Shown here piece after piece: positions 1 to 7,563 of a stretch of DNA of 17,685 bases (the first letter of the stretch is position 1; each line of letters opens with the position of its first letter). The position numbers and the translations under genes were made by a program. The notes below the pieces were generated by a model. That model had not been told where the DNA came from, ran no database searches, and was given only the letters and a program-made list of their open reading frames with translations. The stretch spans positions 1-17,685 of the forward strand of contig JAEOTF010000217.1 in assembly GCA_016840025.1 (NCBI GenBank). Direction: 5' to 3'. Source of the stretch: Candidatus Hodarchaeota archaeon. GTDB lineage: Archaea > Asgardarchaeota > Heimdallarchaeia > Hodarchaeales > YT1-039.

Positions 1-749
1 CGGGACCCCGGGTGCCGGCGAGTAAGTTTTCGGCTTAAGCGTTTGAGTTTCCGCTCTTGTTTCAAGAGGAAGCGGGGTTTGGGAAGAGGTAAGCCTAGGG
101 AAAGATAGGCGAAGACTTTGAGCCCTTTATCCAAGGCCACTACCTGCGGAGACGACGGGGCGCGCGGTCGGTACTTCTCTTCCACGGTCAGCGCCACGTA
201 CCAGCGGTCAGCGGTGCGACTCACGGTGACACTCAATATCCGTGTGCTTGGTTTTAAGTTTGGGCGTTCTTTGAGCCGTAGTTTGCCCAACCGCGGCAGT
301 TGAATGCGCTTGGTCGTCACGCAGACGCGAATCGTGCCGGTCAACCGAAAACTATCCCGGCACCGTCCTTTCTTCTTGAACCGCGGAAAGCCCACATAGC
401 GACGGGTGCGTCCCGCCTGGCGCTGGGTCTTGTTGCGTTGAAAATTCCGCATCCCTCGCTCCAAATCGCGCAGACTTTCTTGGGGAATACACTTGGAATA
501 CTTATACATCCACTTGAAGTCGGTTTTTTTCAATTTATTCAGGTCACGATGTTGAGCTATTGCTGTTGTAAACTTTTGGTTGCCTTCTTGTGTGTTAAAG
601 CGTTTAAGTCGTTCTGCTAAGGCCCAATTCCAGGTAAAGCGGCGTAACCCCGCACACTGGCGTAATAAACTGCGTTCGTGGTTATTGAGCCGCAATTCAT
701 ACTTGTAGGCGCGATTGATTACCAAAGCCTTATTGAGTTGAGCCGACAA
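1..749 (-). CDS. tnpB: IS200/IS605-family TnpB (OrfB), 3' end cut by window edge
   Basis: This is the N-terminal 249 codons of an RNA-guided TnpB nuclease of the IS605/IS607 transposon class. The minus-strand frame is open without breaks. It shows the typical N-terminus (AYKYELRLNN, then CAGLRRFTWNWALA), the linker RTRRYVGFPRFKKKGRCRDS, a beta-barrel-like stretch RIQLPRLGKLRLKERP and the RuvC-I motif ALDKGLKVF with the catalytic Asp at about residue 207. The rest of the RuvC domain, the zinc finger and the guide-RNA right end lie outside the window. I chose the TTG at 747-749 because AGGTGA sits four bases upstream; the frame itself is open back to a stop at 900-902. Base composition and codons (CGC, CGG, GCG) are much more GC-rich than every other gene here, which points to recent transfer. 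No TnpA is visible in the window. Confidence 0.9.
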   Translation of the reverse strand, partial: MSAQLNKALVINRAYKYELRLNNHERSLLRQCAGLRRFTWNWALAERLKRFNTQEGNQKFTTAIAQHRDLNKLKKTDFKWMYKYSKCIPQESLRDLERGMRNFQRNKTQRQAGRTRRYVGFPRFKKKGRCRDSFRLTGTIRVCVTTKRIQLPRLGKLRLKERPNLKPSTRILSVTVSRTADRWYVALTVEEKYRPRAPSSPQVVALDKGLKVFAYLSLGLPLPKPRFLLKQERKLKRLSRKLTRRHPGS

Positions 750-1074
750 AACGTCACCTGTAGAAAAAAAGTGCTGCGTCCTTTTTAAGGCTTCAGAGGA
801 GAGAGGATTGAAAGTGACTCGTCCGAAAAAACTTGTTTCTAACCTTTCCCTGCCAATATTGGCTTTTCGGGGATGGGATGACGTCTTACTTCTGTTTTGT
901 CACGTTTTTTACTCGGTTCTCGCTTTTTCCTTGAGCTTGTACTCGATGTCCAAGTTTGACCCAAAATTTGGGATCAGTTGACAACCCTTTTTCATTTGTT
1001 ATTATAGTAATGATCGATTTTATCAATGAATTTTTCTAGTTGAATCTGTAACTCTTCAGCAGAGGTTTTGAAAA
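750..1074. other. Upstream flank of tnpB; probable transposon left end
   Basis: No convincing gene lies in these 325 bases. The minus-strand tnpB frame continues open to 900 but has no start codon with a ribosome-binding site. A 13-base palindrome, CCCAAA-A-TTTGGG, lies at 960-972. Near it the GC-rich composition of the element gives way to AT-rich DNA. IS605-type ends carry short imperfect hairpins, so this could mark the transposon's left end, but I cannot place the cleavage site. AT-rich stretches at about 999-1025 may hold the promoter of the next gene. Confidence 0.4.
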
Positions 1075-1605
1075 GTGCGTGCACTGTTTGTGGGACGTTT
1101 CAATCCTTTTCATAATGGTCATCTCTCTGCAATAGACCATATTTTTCAGGATAAAGAAACGATTAATGAAATCATCATTTTAATTGGCAGTGCGGAAAAA
1201 AGTCACTCCTTAGACAATCCGTTCACTGCAGGTGAACGTCTATTAATGATAAAAAAAGCATTAAAGAGTCAGTATGACCTTACACGTTTCTATATTATCC
1301 CTGTCCGCGATATACATCGCTATGCAGTATGGGTATCACATGTAGAAAGTTATTGTCCTCCGTTTAATATTGTTTATTCCAATAACCCAACTGTTTCTCT
1401 TCTCTTTCATAACGCAGGCTATAAAACTGCCAAAGTTCCCTTAATTGAGAGGAGTACTCTGTCCGGTACTAAAATACGCCAAATGTTACTCAAGAATGAT
1501 TCTCAGTGGAAAGAACTAGTCCCCCTCGAAGCTGTACAGCTTATCGAAAGCTGGAATGCGATTAAACGCCTTCGGACTTTGAATAAAACTGATATTATCC
1601 CTTAG
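1075..1605 (+). CDS. nadM: Nicotinamide-nucleotide adenylyltransferase, archaeal type
   Basis: This cytosolic enzyme joins ATP and nicotinamide mononucleotide to make NAD+ and pyrophosphate. It has 176 residues, the usual size for archaeal NadM. The nucleotidyltransferase signature GRFNPFHNGH is at residues 7-16 (His13 and His16 are the HxGH pair). The archaeal block NPFTAGER is at 49-55 and the C-terminal STLSGTKIR at 127-135, where the Ser/Thr and Arg contact the ATP phosphates. The start is a GTG at 1075, with AGAGGT at 1061-1066 as the ribosome-binding site; the G-R-F motif follows at the expected distance from this start. The gene stands alone, between the transposon remnant and a convergent neighbour whose stop codon overlaps its own 3' end by four bases. 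Confidence 0.93.
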   Translation: MRALFVGRFNPFHNGHLSAIDHIFQDKETINEIIILIGSAEKSHSLDNPFTAGERLLMIKKALKSQYDLTRFYIIPVRDIHRYAVWVSHVESYCPPFNIVYSNNPTVSLLFHNAGYKTAKVPLIERSTLSGTKIRQMLLKNDSQWKELVPLEAVQLIESWNAIKRLRTLNKTDIIP

Positions 1606-2468
1606 ATAGTTGTACCTAAAATTTCAACGTCTCCAATATCACCAATTCCTTCTGTATCAATCCCTCTTACAATTGCTGCAAATGGAGTATCATCTGGAGG
1701 AAGAGGAATACGTTCTTTTGTGACTGCAAGGATTGCTGTATGGGTTCCTTTTTGGGATATACCTGCCAATACAAGTATAGCTTTAGACTCATCATTTGGA
1801 TTGGGAACCCTTGACACTAACCCGACAGATACATCTGTGTGAATTTCTCCATTTGGATCCCGAAGACCCCAAGGGTCACTCTCAAAAAAAATAGGCAGAA
1901 AAGAATTGATGTCACGAGTAACTAAGTTTGAAATTGGTCCACCAATTAGAACTAGATTGTTTTTCTCTTCTTTCCGCTTTCTGACTTCTACATCTGTTAG
2001 AATAGGGATTTTGGGTAGCTCAAAAAAACGTCCTAAGTACCAACCCATGATTGTAGCAATCCATCCGTCCCTTGCCTGAGCATTGAATGGTCCATGAGGT
2101 TCAGGACTTCCAACGATTATAATCCCATCAAATCTGTTTCCCTTCTTAAATTTAGAAAACAATTGTTGAGGAAAGCTCTTAATATGTCTTCCAAACCCAT
2201 TTGCTATGGATAATTTGAAGTTTTGAGGTTTTAAAGCATATAATTTCGCGGTTGCGCCACTGATGGTTTTTTCATCGACAACCTCAATTAATCCATTCTC
2301 TTTTAATAAACGAATATGATAATATGTTTTCGCCCAGTTATATCCTAATTTACTCGCAATTTGCTTTGTATATGCCGGTCCTTCCTCTAAACATTGAATA
2401 ATTTTCCATCTTTCCTCTTGAAGAATAAAACGAAGCCTTTGAATATTATTTTCATTCATTGCAGTCAT
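1602..2468 (-). CDS. Winged-helix (ArsR-like) protein with a C-terminal S-layer-like or unknown domain
   Basis: The protein has 288 residues. Residues 10-85 form a winged helix-turn-helix of the ArsR/archaeal type (RWKIIQCLEEG, YTKQIASKLGYNWAKTYYHI, LLKENGLIEVV, then a wing ending LYALKP), so DNA binding is very likely. Residues about 110-288 form a separate alpha/beta domain with FDGIIIVGSPEPHGPF, NLVLIGGPISNLVTRDIN and a C-terminal GIDTEGIGDIGDVEIL. The last block resembles a degenerate DxDGDGxxDxVEIL motif that I associate with archaeal S-layer-like proteins; this is a memory-level match only. No membrane segment or signal peptide is visible. ATG 2468 is used; a second ATG at 2459 is possible. 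The 3' end overlaps nadM by four bases in convergent orientation. Confidence 0.75.
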   Translation of the reverse strand: MTAMNENNIQRLRFILQEERWKIIQCLEEGPAYTKQIASKLGYNWAKTYYHIRLLKENGLIEVVDEKTISGATAKLYALKPQNFKLSIANGFGRHIKSFPQQLFSKFKKGNRFDGIIIVGSPEPHGPFNAQARDGWIATIMGWYLGRFFELPKIPILTDVEVRKRKEEKNNLVLIGGPISNLVTRDINSFLPIFFESDPWGLRDPNGEIHTDVSVGLVSRVPNPNDESKAILVLAGISQKGTHTAILAVTKERIPLPPDDTPFAAIVRGIDTEGIGDIGDVEILGTTI

Positions 2469-2488
2469 TTTATAAACATATAAGAATG

Positions 2489-2517
2489 ATTTTATATGGT
2501 TTGTTTAATATAAAAGC
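2489..2517 (-). promoter_or_regulatory. Candidate TATA boxes for the winged-helix gene
   Basis: Read on the minus strand, two AT-rich boxes precede the gene: ATATAAAA at 2489-2496, about 25 bases from the ATG, which would give a leaderless mRNA; and TTTTATATT at 2507-2515, which would give a leader of about 17 bases. No ribosome-binding site precedes the ATG, so the leaderless option fits better. Confidence 0.4.
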
Positions 2518-2688
2518 GCTAGTTAATCTATTCTTTAGATGAAATATTAGCTTATTATCACTAAAAACTGTTTTTAAAACAAAAATTGTTTGTATTTGCT
2601 TATTTATCTTCATTTAGACTTTTAAATCCCTGCTTGAATAATAATAACCATCTAAGTTTTAGTTTTAGTTGATCTTATTTGGTAGACG

Positions 2689-2714
2689 TTGCACGGCCTA
2701 CTAGTCTTGTGCAA
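2689..2714 (+). promoter_or_regulatory. Hairpin in the glmS leader
   Basis: TTGCAC (2689-2694) pairs with GTGCAA (2709-2714) around a 14-base loop, some 50 bases before the glmS start. A TATA-like CTTTTAAAT lies at about 2619-2628, so the hairpin would fall in a leader of about 110 bases. It bears no resemblance to the bacterial glmS ribozyme. Regulation by it is only a possibility. Confidence 0.3.
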
Positions 2715-2762
2715 GAGAGAGCCAAGTGCAGAATCGATAACAACTGTTTTGGAGTTACATTT

Positions 2763-4586
2763 ATGTGCGGTATTATAGCATGCATTTCACAGACTGAGAT
2801 GGACTTGTCCAAGATTCTGAGAAGAGGGTTAAAACGTTTAGAATATCGAGGTTATGATAGCGTCGGGATAGCTATTGCCGACACCAAGGGAAAATTCGCT
2901 ATCAGAAAAGTAGCGGGTAAAATTGATGATGCAGGCAAAGCTTTAGATTTTGGGTCTATTCTTACTAAAATCGGCATCGGTCATACACGTTGGGCTACAC
3001 ATGGCCCGCCAGTGCAGCATAATGCCCATCCGCATTCGGATTGCAGTGGTAGTATCGTACTTGTGCATAATGGAATTATCGAAAATTATTTAGAAATAAA
3101 AGATGAACTTGTAGCCCAAGGCCATACTTTTAGGTCTGAAACTGACACAGAAGTTCTTGCTCACCTCATTGAAGCAATTTATGAGGAAAAAAACATTCCA
3201 CTAGCCTCTGCTTTTGCACTAGCTTTGGAACGTGTTGAGGGAACCTATGGAATCACCATGATATCTACTCATGAACCAGGTAAGATTTTTCTCGCTAAAA
3301 AAGACTCGCCACTTATAATCGGTCTAAAGCCGGGTATGAATTTTGCTGCGTCTGATATTCCCGCGTTTTTGGAATTTACGCGAAAGGTTGTAGTGCTAAA
3401 AGACGAAGAGATCGCAATATTAACAGCAGATGGTCTTACCATTGAGTACAAAGGTACTCCTGTGTCTTTTAAGCCTATAACAGTTAATTGGAGTGCCCAA
3501 ATGGCACAAAAAAGCGGGTATCCGCATTTTATGCTCAAAGAAATTCATGAACAGTCTCGCGCTATTAAAAACACACTTACTCCTCTGCCCCGTAATCTAA
3601 AATCTGCTGCTGAACTCTTGCGATCAGCTGAGAGAATCTTTTTACTTGCTTGTGGTACTTCTTACTATGCAAGTCTTACCTCACAGTACAACTTACTAAA
3701 CTCGCTTTCTAAGCTTCCTATTCCAATTGTTGCCTCTGAATTTTCCACATATATGCCTTTAGTCAATGAAAAAACGGTATTTATAGTCATAAGCCAATCT
3801 GGTGAAACACTGGACTCACTACGTGCCATGAAAGAGGCTAAAAAGCTAGGTGCCAAATTTATATCCATTTGTAATGTAATCGATAGCTCTATCGCTCGTA
3901 TGTCTGATGAGACGATTTATACCCGAGCAGGACCAGAGATCGGTGTAGCTGCCACAAAAACCTTCACTGCCCAAATAACTGCTCTTCTTTTATTATATGC
4001 AGAAACAGGAAAACTCTCTGGTCATCTATCTTCTGAAGAATATGAGAAATTTATACAGGCACTGTCAAACCTTCCTAGCACCGTACAAGACGTCATTGAT
4101 CGTCACGAAATCGAAATGAAAGCCTTAGGAAATATCATAAAAGACAATCATTCAATATTTTATTTAACACGGGGAGCAAATCTCCCTATAGCTATGGAAG
4201 GAGCTCTAAAAATCAAAGAAATAGCATACCTCCATGCAGAGGCATATCCTGCAGGAGAAAGCAAACATGGCCCTATAGCTCTTATTGAAAAAGATTTTCC
4301 TGTTGTTTTCATCGCACCCCCCGATGATACACGCCCCAAAATGTTAGGAAATATAGAGGAGATGAAAGCACGAGGAGCGATGACAATAATCTTAGGCTCA
4401 GAAGAAGATTATCAACTGCGTGAGAGAGCGGATTATTATTTTGGCTTTGACAAAAACATTCCTCTGCCCTTTATCCCAATCGTCTATACAGTTCCCCTCC
4501 AATTGTTAGCCTATTATACGTCAGTGAATTTAGGGTGGGATCCTGATAAGCCCAAGAACCTCGCTAAAAGCGTAACTGTCGAATAG
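2763..4586 (+). CDS. glmS: Glutamine--fructose-6-phosphate aminotransferase (isomerizing)
   Basis: GlmS converts fructose-6-phosphate and glutamine to glucosamine-6-phosphate, the entry step of UDP-GlcNAc synthesis. The start must be ATG 2763, because Cys2 (MCGIIACIS) is the N-terminal nucleophile of the glutaminase domain; GGAG at 2751-2754 is the ribosome-binding site. In-frame codons from 2679 would add 28 residues and bury the nucleophile. The product has 607 residues, the usual length. The glutaminase domain (about 1-220) shows RGYDSVGIAI, GHTRWATHGPP, NAHPHSD and LVHNGIIENY. Two SIS sugar-isomerase domains follow, with LACGTSYYASL, ISQSGETLDSL and GVAATKTFTAQ in the first. The C-terminus KNLAKSVTVE is the canonical active-site tail. 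All key residues look intact. A T-rich stretch just after the stop may terminate transcription. Confidence 0.97.
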   Translation: MCGIIACISQTEMDLSKILRRGLKRLEYRGYDSVGIAIADTKGKFAIRKVAGKIDDAGKALDFGSILTKIGIGHTRWATHGPPVQHNAHPHSDCSGSIVLVHNGIIENYLEIKDELVAQGHTFRSETDTEVLAHLIEAIYEEKNIPLASAFALALERVEGTYGITMISTHEPGKIFLAKKDSPLIIGLKPGMNFAASDIPAFLEFTRKVVVLKDEEIAILTADGLTIEYKGTPVSFKPITVNWSAQMAQKSGYPHFMLKEIHEQSRAIKNTLTPLPRNLKSAAELLRSAERIFLLACGTSYYASLTSQYNLLNSLSKLPIPIVASEFSTYMPLVNEKTVFIVISQSGETLDSLRAMKEAKKLGAKFISICNVIDSSIARMSDETIYTRAGPEIGVAATKTFTAQITALLLLYAETGKLSGHLSSEEYEKFIQALSNLPSTVQDVIDRHEIEMKALGNIIKDNHSIFYLTRGANLPIAMEGALKIKEIAYLHAEAYPAGESKHGPIALIEKDFPVVFIAPPDDTRPKMLGNIEEMKARGAMTIILGSEEDYQLRERADYYFGFDKNIPLPFIPIVYTVPLQLLAYYTSVNLGWDPDKPKNLAKSVTVE

Positions 4587-4631
4587 CTAGAATTCATCAT
4601 CTCCTTTTTTCACTATTTTAGTTGTAAAAGT

Positions 4632-4690
4632 TTTGAATAATTGTCAATGGGTTTCAAATAAATGACGTTGGTTTGAAAAATTATCAATGC
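4632..4690. repeat. Two short direct repeats between convergent genes
   Basis: TTTGAATAATTGTCAATG (4632-4649) recurs as TTTGAAAAATTATCAATG (4672-4689), 40 bases apart, 16 of 18 matching. It lies between the convergent 3' ends of glmS and the SDR gene. The function is unknown. Confidence 0.45.
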
Positions 4691-4700
4691 ATTAAGAAAA

Positions 4701-5663
4701 TCAGCTAAAATTTTCTTTGTACCATTTCATTGTTTCTCTTAATCCAACATCTATTGGGGTAGCAGCCCAACCAAAAGTTTTAACGAATTTACTATCGTCT
4801 ACTTCCCAGTCAAGATAAAATTGATATGAAACCTCTTTTACTTCTCGAAGTAGAGGAATAATCAAGCCACCTATATTAATAATTGCGCGGGGAGAAGCCT
4901 TAATCTTTTTAAGGGATTGTTCTGTTGCTTCATAAGCTTTTGTAATAAAATCGTGCATAGTTAAAGCATCACCATGTGGAAGATGCCAAACTTCCCCATC
5001 AGCTTTCTCTGATAAAGCCAAAGTAACCAATCCTTTACCAAAATCATCAACATAGATAAAAGCATGTTTTTTATTCATATCCGCAAACATACTAACACCT
5101 TTACCTTGAACAACTTTCGGAAAGACAAACATATCCAAAATTGAACTTTTTCCCGCAGGACCATACATATCAGATCCACGAGCAACAGTAGCTTTTATAC
5201 GACCTTCTTTGTGGACATCCAACAACATTTTTGCTAAAGAGGCACGCAACTTCCCTTTCTTTCCTTTTGCTAATAGAGGTGTAGTTTCACGCAATGGACC
5301 CTTCTCGGCGGATTCTTTACCGTACATATACAAGTTATCGGCATAAACAACTTTGGTGTGCGGTCCATTAGCGATTGCGGCTTCAATAATGTTTTTCATT
5401 ATTATTGGAAATTTTTTTAACCAATGAGTGTAGGAAGGTAAGCCTATACAATGATATACAACGGTACCACCGTTAATAGCCTGTTTTAAACCGTAAAAAT
5501 CACTTAACGCATCAACTGCAACCATTTCCACCTCAGGCGGGTAATTAGCAGTGCCAGTCCGATTGACTCCTCGGATTTTCTTATTTCTTTTGAGCAATTC
5601 AGTGATAACTACTCGACCAGTTGTGCCTGTCGCACCTAAAACCACATGTAATTCATCAGTCAT
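4701..5663 (-). CDS. NAD(P)-dependent epimerase/dehydratase (extended/atypical SDR)
   Basis: The protein has 320 residues with a Rossmann nucleotide-binding N-terminus: VVLGATGTTGRVV at about 7-19 is the GxxGxxG motif. YADNLYMYGKESAEKGPLRE followed by GKKGKLRASLAKMLL and ARGSDMYGPAG is a pattern I know from a subfamily of NAD-dependent epimerases/dehydratases. The Tyr in NLYMYG sits at the usual SDR catalytic position, but the YxxxK lysine is not clearly conserved, so an oxidoreductase reaction is not assured. The C-terminal half (residues about 200-320) is the substrate-binding part. The protein is cytosolic, with no signal or membrane helix. Substrate and pathway cannot be read from the sequence; being next to glmS does not prove a sugar-nucleotide role, since the two genes are convergent. 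Confidence 0.85.
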   Translation of the reverse strand: MTDELHVVLGATGTTGRVVITELLKRNKKIRGVNRTGTANYPPEVEMVAVDALSDFYGLKQAINGGTVVYHCIGLPSYTHWLKKFPIIMKNIIEAAIANGPHTKVVYADNLYMYGKESAEKGPLRETTPLLAKGKKGKLRASLAKMLLDVHKEGRIKATVARGSDMYGPAGKSSILDMFVFPKVVQGKGVSMFADMNKKHAFIYVDDFGKGLVTLALSEKADGEVWHLPHGDALTMHDFITKAYEATEQSLKKIKASPRAIINIGGLIIPLLREVKEVSYQFYLDWEVDDSKFVKTFGWAATPIDVGLRETMKWYKENFS

Positions 5664-5730
5664 TTTTAGTCGTCCATTAATTTAGTTTAGTTTTTAAGAA
5701 ATAAATTAAGCCTTTTCAAAAAGATGAAGG

Positions 5731-5755
5731 CAAAAAAAAGTAAAAAAAGTAAAAT
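5731..5755 (-). terminator. T-rich archaeal terminator
   Basis: On the minus strand, downstream of the DUF6326-like gene, the DNA reads as two long T-runs (TTTTTTT and TTTTTTTT) separated by a few bases, with no strong stem. This is the usual form of archaeal intrinsic termination, and it would separate that gene from the SDR gene downstream. Confidence 0.5.
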
Positions 5756-5796
5756 CTAGTTCTTTATTAAATAATGGATGAAAATGACTCTCGATG

Positions 5797-6195
5797 CTAT
5801 TCAGGCTTAATTTCAGAAGTCCATTGCCAGGCAGTCTTAATAACAAGTGTATTAATTAGAAGATATACCACTGCTAACAAATATTCCCAACTAGGCAATT
5901 GATTTAGAATAAGTTCAAACACATGCCCGATATTAATCACAAAAAATAGGATACCCGCAGCCACGTTTGCCCAACGAATTGTTTTACCATTCTCCCACAT
6001 TACAGGCAGTAAAATCATCAATGTTTGAATCACCCCTAATGGTGCCGCTACAAACAACAACAGCTCATTCGTTGCTGGTTCATCAATGAGTTCTTCTATA
6101 TACCCGGGGTGTATTAATCGCAGGACATCTCCAAACGTCCATATCATAAAATGTGCTATCCATAAGGTTGTAAGTTTTATCTTTACATCTTCCAT
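5797..6195 (-). CDS. Small four-helix membrane protein, DUF6326-like
   Basis: This integral membrane protein has about 132 residues and four hydrophobic segments: LTTLWIAHFMIWTFGDVLRL; ELLLFVAAPLGVIQTLMILL; ANVAAGILFFVINIGHVFEL; and YLLAVVYLLINTLVIKTAW. The N-terminus KIKLTTLWI and the general layout recall the DUF6326 family of unknown function. I prefer the ATG at 6195 because GGTGA lies five bases upstream; an ATG at 6207 would add four residues (MVKK) and has no ribosome-binding site. The gene begins 17 bases after the stop codon of a broken alcohol dehydrogenase on the same strand, so it may once have been the second gene of that operon. Confidence 0.75.
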   Translation of the reverse strand: MEDVKIKLTTLWIAHFMIWTFGDVLRLIHPGYIEELIDEPATNELLLFVAAPLGVIQTLMILLPVMWENGKTIRWANVAAGILFFVINIGHVFELILNQLPSWEYLLAVVYLLINTLVIKTAWQWTSEIKPE

Positions 6196-6212
6196 TTTTT
6201 TCACCATTTCAT

Positions 6213-6320
6213 TTAAGCTACCAATATCACTTTATAATTATGACTATTGCCCTTTTTGTGTCCCTTTTCGACATAACTATGTGCCTCGACTACTTTCTCT
6301 AGATCAGGAACAAATTTTAC
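6213..6320 (-). pseudogene. 3' stump of a zinc-type (MDR) alcohol dehydrogenase
   Basis: A 35-codon minus-strand frame reads VKFVPDLEKVVEAHSYVEKG, then HKKGN, then YKVILVA and a stop. The core (LE..VEAHxYVExGHKKGN) is the typical C-terminus of medium-chain alcohol dehydrogenases and quinone oxidoreductases. The frame continues upstream only through a homopolymer (nine T) to an in-frame TGA, with no start codon and no remaining domain. More than 90 percent of the gene is missing. The stop codon lies just upstream of the DUF6326-like gene on the same strand, so a deletion appears to have removed the 5' part and perhaps the operon promoter. Confidence 0.75.
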
Positions 6321-6437
6321 CGAAAAATGACAAATAAAAAAAAATCAGGTACTTTTAATAAGAAACTTAATGAAAGAAGGGATAATATAAGACTATGACT
6401 AAATTTTATCTTATATTTTATGATTGGAAGGTAATTT
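6321..6437. promoter_or_regulatory. Spacer between the dehydrogenase stump and the membrane-protein operon
   Basis: These 117 bases contain no gene. An AT-rich GATAATATAAG at about 6380-6390 could be the TATA box of the plus-strand operon, with transcription starting some 25 bases later. GGAAGGT at about 6425-6431 is the likely ribosome-binding site of the first gene. Confidence 0.4.
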
Positions 6438-6947
6438 TTGTTGAAAGAAAATCCACGAATTATTGTCTATAGTCTTATTGCAGGTTTTATTAGCGGAATT
6501 TTCCATAAACCCTTTATGGTCAGCGATGGGCTCTTTTTAGACCCGCCTGATCTGTTTGTCTTTACTCAAGAAATGGCAGACGGTATGGGGGTATCAAATG
6601 ATAACCTACAAGCCATTATCGGAACTTTACTCTTTAGTACGTTTGGTAATATTGTGTTAGGACTTCTTTATGGAATTGGTCTTGCATTTGTGATCCCTCG
6701 TGTTATGGAGTGGGATTTAGATGACCAACCTAAAAATGTTGGTTTAGGTACGCTCTGGGGATTCATTGTGTGGATCGGTGCAGTAGTTCTTCTTGGTATC
6801 CTCGGTGGGCAAAAACCTAATCCATTAGATGGTTTTATAGCCAGAATCTTGTTTGATCTCATTGGTCATCTTGTTTTTGGAGCTATTCTTGGTTGGGTCG
6901 TCTACTATCTACATAGTAAAAGCTATTTACAGAGTTCTGCATCTTAG
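6438..6947 (+). CDS. Four-helix integral membrane protein of unknown family
   Basis: This membrane protein of about 169 residues has four hydrophobic stretches: IIVYSLIAGFISGIFH; IIGTLLFSTFGNIVLGLLYG running into LAFVIPRV; GTLWGFIVWIGAVVLLGILGG; and LIGHLVFGAILGWVVYYL. The loop between helices 1 and 2 is acidic (SDGLFLDPPDLFVFTQEMAD). A short charged motif EWDLDDQPKN lies between helices 2 and 3, and the tail is short. The start is one of two adjacent TTG codons (6438 or 6441) after GGAAGGT. It is the first gene of a compact plus-strand run; the next gene starts 18 bases after its stop. I do not recognise the family, and a transport or sensing role would be a guess. Confidence 0.7.
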   Translation: MLKENPRIIVYSLIAGFISGIFHKPFMVSDGLFLDPPDLFVFTQEMADGMGVSNDNLQAIIGTLLFSTFGNIVLGLLYGIGLAFVIPRVMEWDLDDQPKNVGLGTLWGFIVWIGAVVLLGILGGQKPNPLDGFIARILFDLIGHLVFGAILGWVVYYLHSKSYLQSSAS

Positions 6948-6965
6948 GTAGATGAGGTGAAATAT

Positions 6966-7376
6966 ATGCCTGCTAATGAAACTGCCCACCTTTTTGACTA
7001 CTTACAAGGGCACCGGGTCATTAGTCTCACTACCTATCGAAAAAATCGCACAGGAGTGCCTACACCTGTCGAATTTGCGCGTAAGGACGATAAACTCTAT
7101 ATAAGTACACGTATCAAATCTTATAAGGTCAAACGAATTCGACGTAATAGTGCTGCCGAACTTGCTCCTTGTTCCATGAGAGGAAAGTTAAAAGGACCAA
7201 AAATTAAGGTAAACGTTCGAACTCTCTCCAAAGAGGAAGAACAAATTGCTATTGATACCCTGTCACCCTTATATCAAGGGCTTGGCTATAAAATCATTAT
7301 GGGGTTGGGTAAATTAGCGTTTTGGCGCAAACCTGCCGAACGAGTTTACTTAGAAATTGTATCTGGTGAAAATTGA
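6966..7376 (+). CDS. PPOX-class (F420/flavin split-barrel) protein
   Basis: This small soluble protein of 136 residues has the pyridoxamine-5'-phosphate-oxidase-like split beta barrel. VISLTTYRKNRTGVPTPVEF at about 17-36 and KLYISTRIKSYKVKRIRRN, then LAPCSMRGKLKGP, match the pattern of PPOX-class F420-dependent oxidoreductases (V-T-P-V-x-F, S-x-K-V-K-R-I-R, A-P-C-x-x-R-G). The C-terminus carries a WRKPAERVYLEI strand. Such proteins bind F420, FMN or haem and act in redox chemistry; the cofactor cannot be decided here. I place the start at ATG 6966, because GAGGTGA ends five bases upstream; a GTG at 6957 lies inside that site. It probably shares a transcript with the preceding membrane protein. 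Confidence 0.82.
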   Translation: MPANETAHLFDYLQGHRVISLTTYRKNRTGVPTPVEFARKDDKLYISTRIKSYKVKRIRRNSAAELAPCSMRGKLKGPKIKVNVRTLSKEEEQIAIDTLSPLYQGLGYKIIMGLGKLAFWRKPAERVYLEIVSGEN

Positions 7377-7391
7377 GGAGGAAACTGGCTA

Positions 7392-7543
7392 ATGGATGAA
7401 TTCACCACAATTCGCTTGTTGCATATCAGTTATTGGATAGGTGCAATCCTTGATTTTCAGAAAATTGTTCAATTACAGATATAGAAAAACGACGTCAATA
7501 TAATCAAGGAATTAACCCTCGAAATGTCAAGTATGGGCAGTAG
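7392..7543 (+). pseudogene. Remnant of a small membrane protein gene
   Basis: After a strong ribosome-binding site (GAGGAGG, 7375-7381), an ATG at 7392 opens a 30-codon frame, MDEFTTIRLLHISYWIGAIL and ten more residues, ending at 7484. The block RLLHISYWIGAILD is the typical first helix of a family of small multi-helix membrane proteins of unknown function. The frame then degenerates. A second frame, open from before this point to 7543 (IEKRRQYNQGINPRNVKYGQ), could be the tail of the same gene after an internal deletion. Position and spacing fit a former third gene of the operon. Confidence 0.55.
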
Positions 7544-7563
7544 TTGATTGAAAAAATGGTGAA

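Noticed and set aside
118..620. Two plus-strand frames (118-303 and 300-620)
   Set aside because: They lie opposite tnpB, whose minus-strand frame has clear TnpB motifs; these are shadows.
2679..2762. A 28-residue N-terminal extension of GlmS
   Set aside because: The glutaminase needs Cys directly after the initiator Met, and a ribosome-binding site precedes ATG 2763.
2650..2762. A bacterial-type glmS ribozyme
   Set aside because: None of the conserved core of the ribozyme is visible in the leader.
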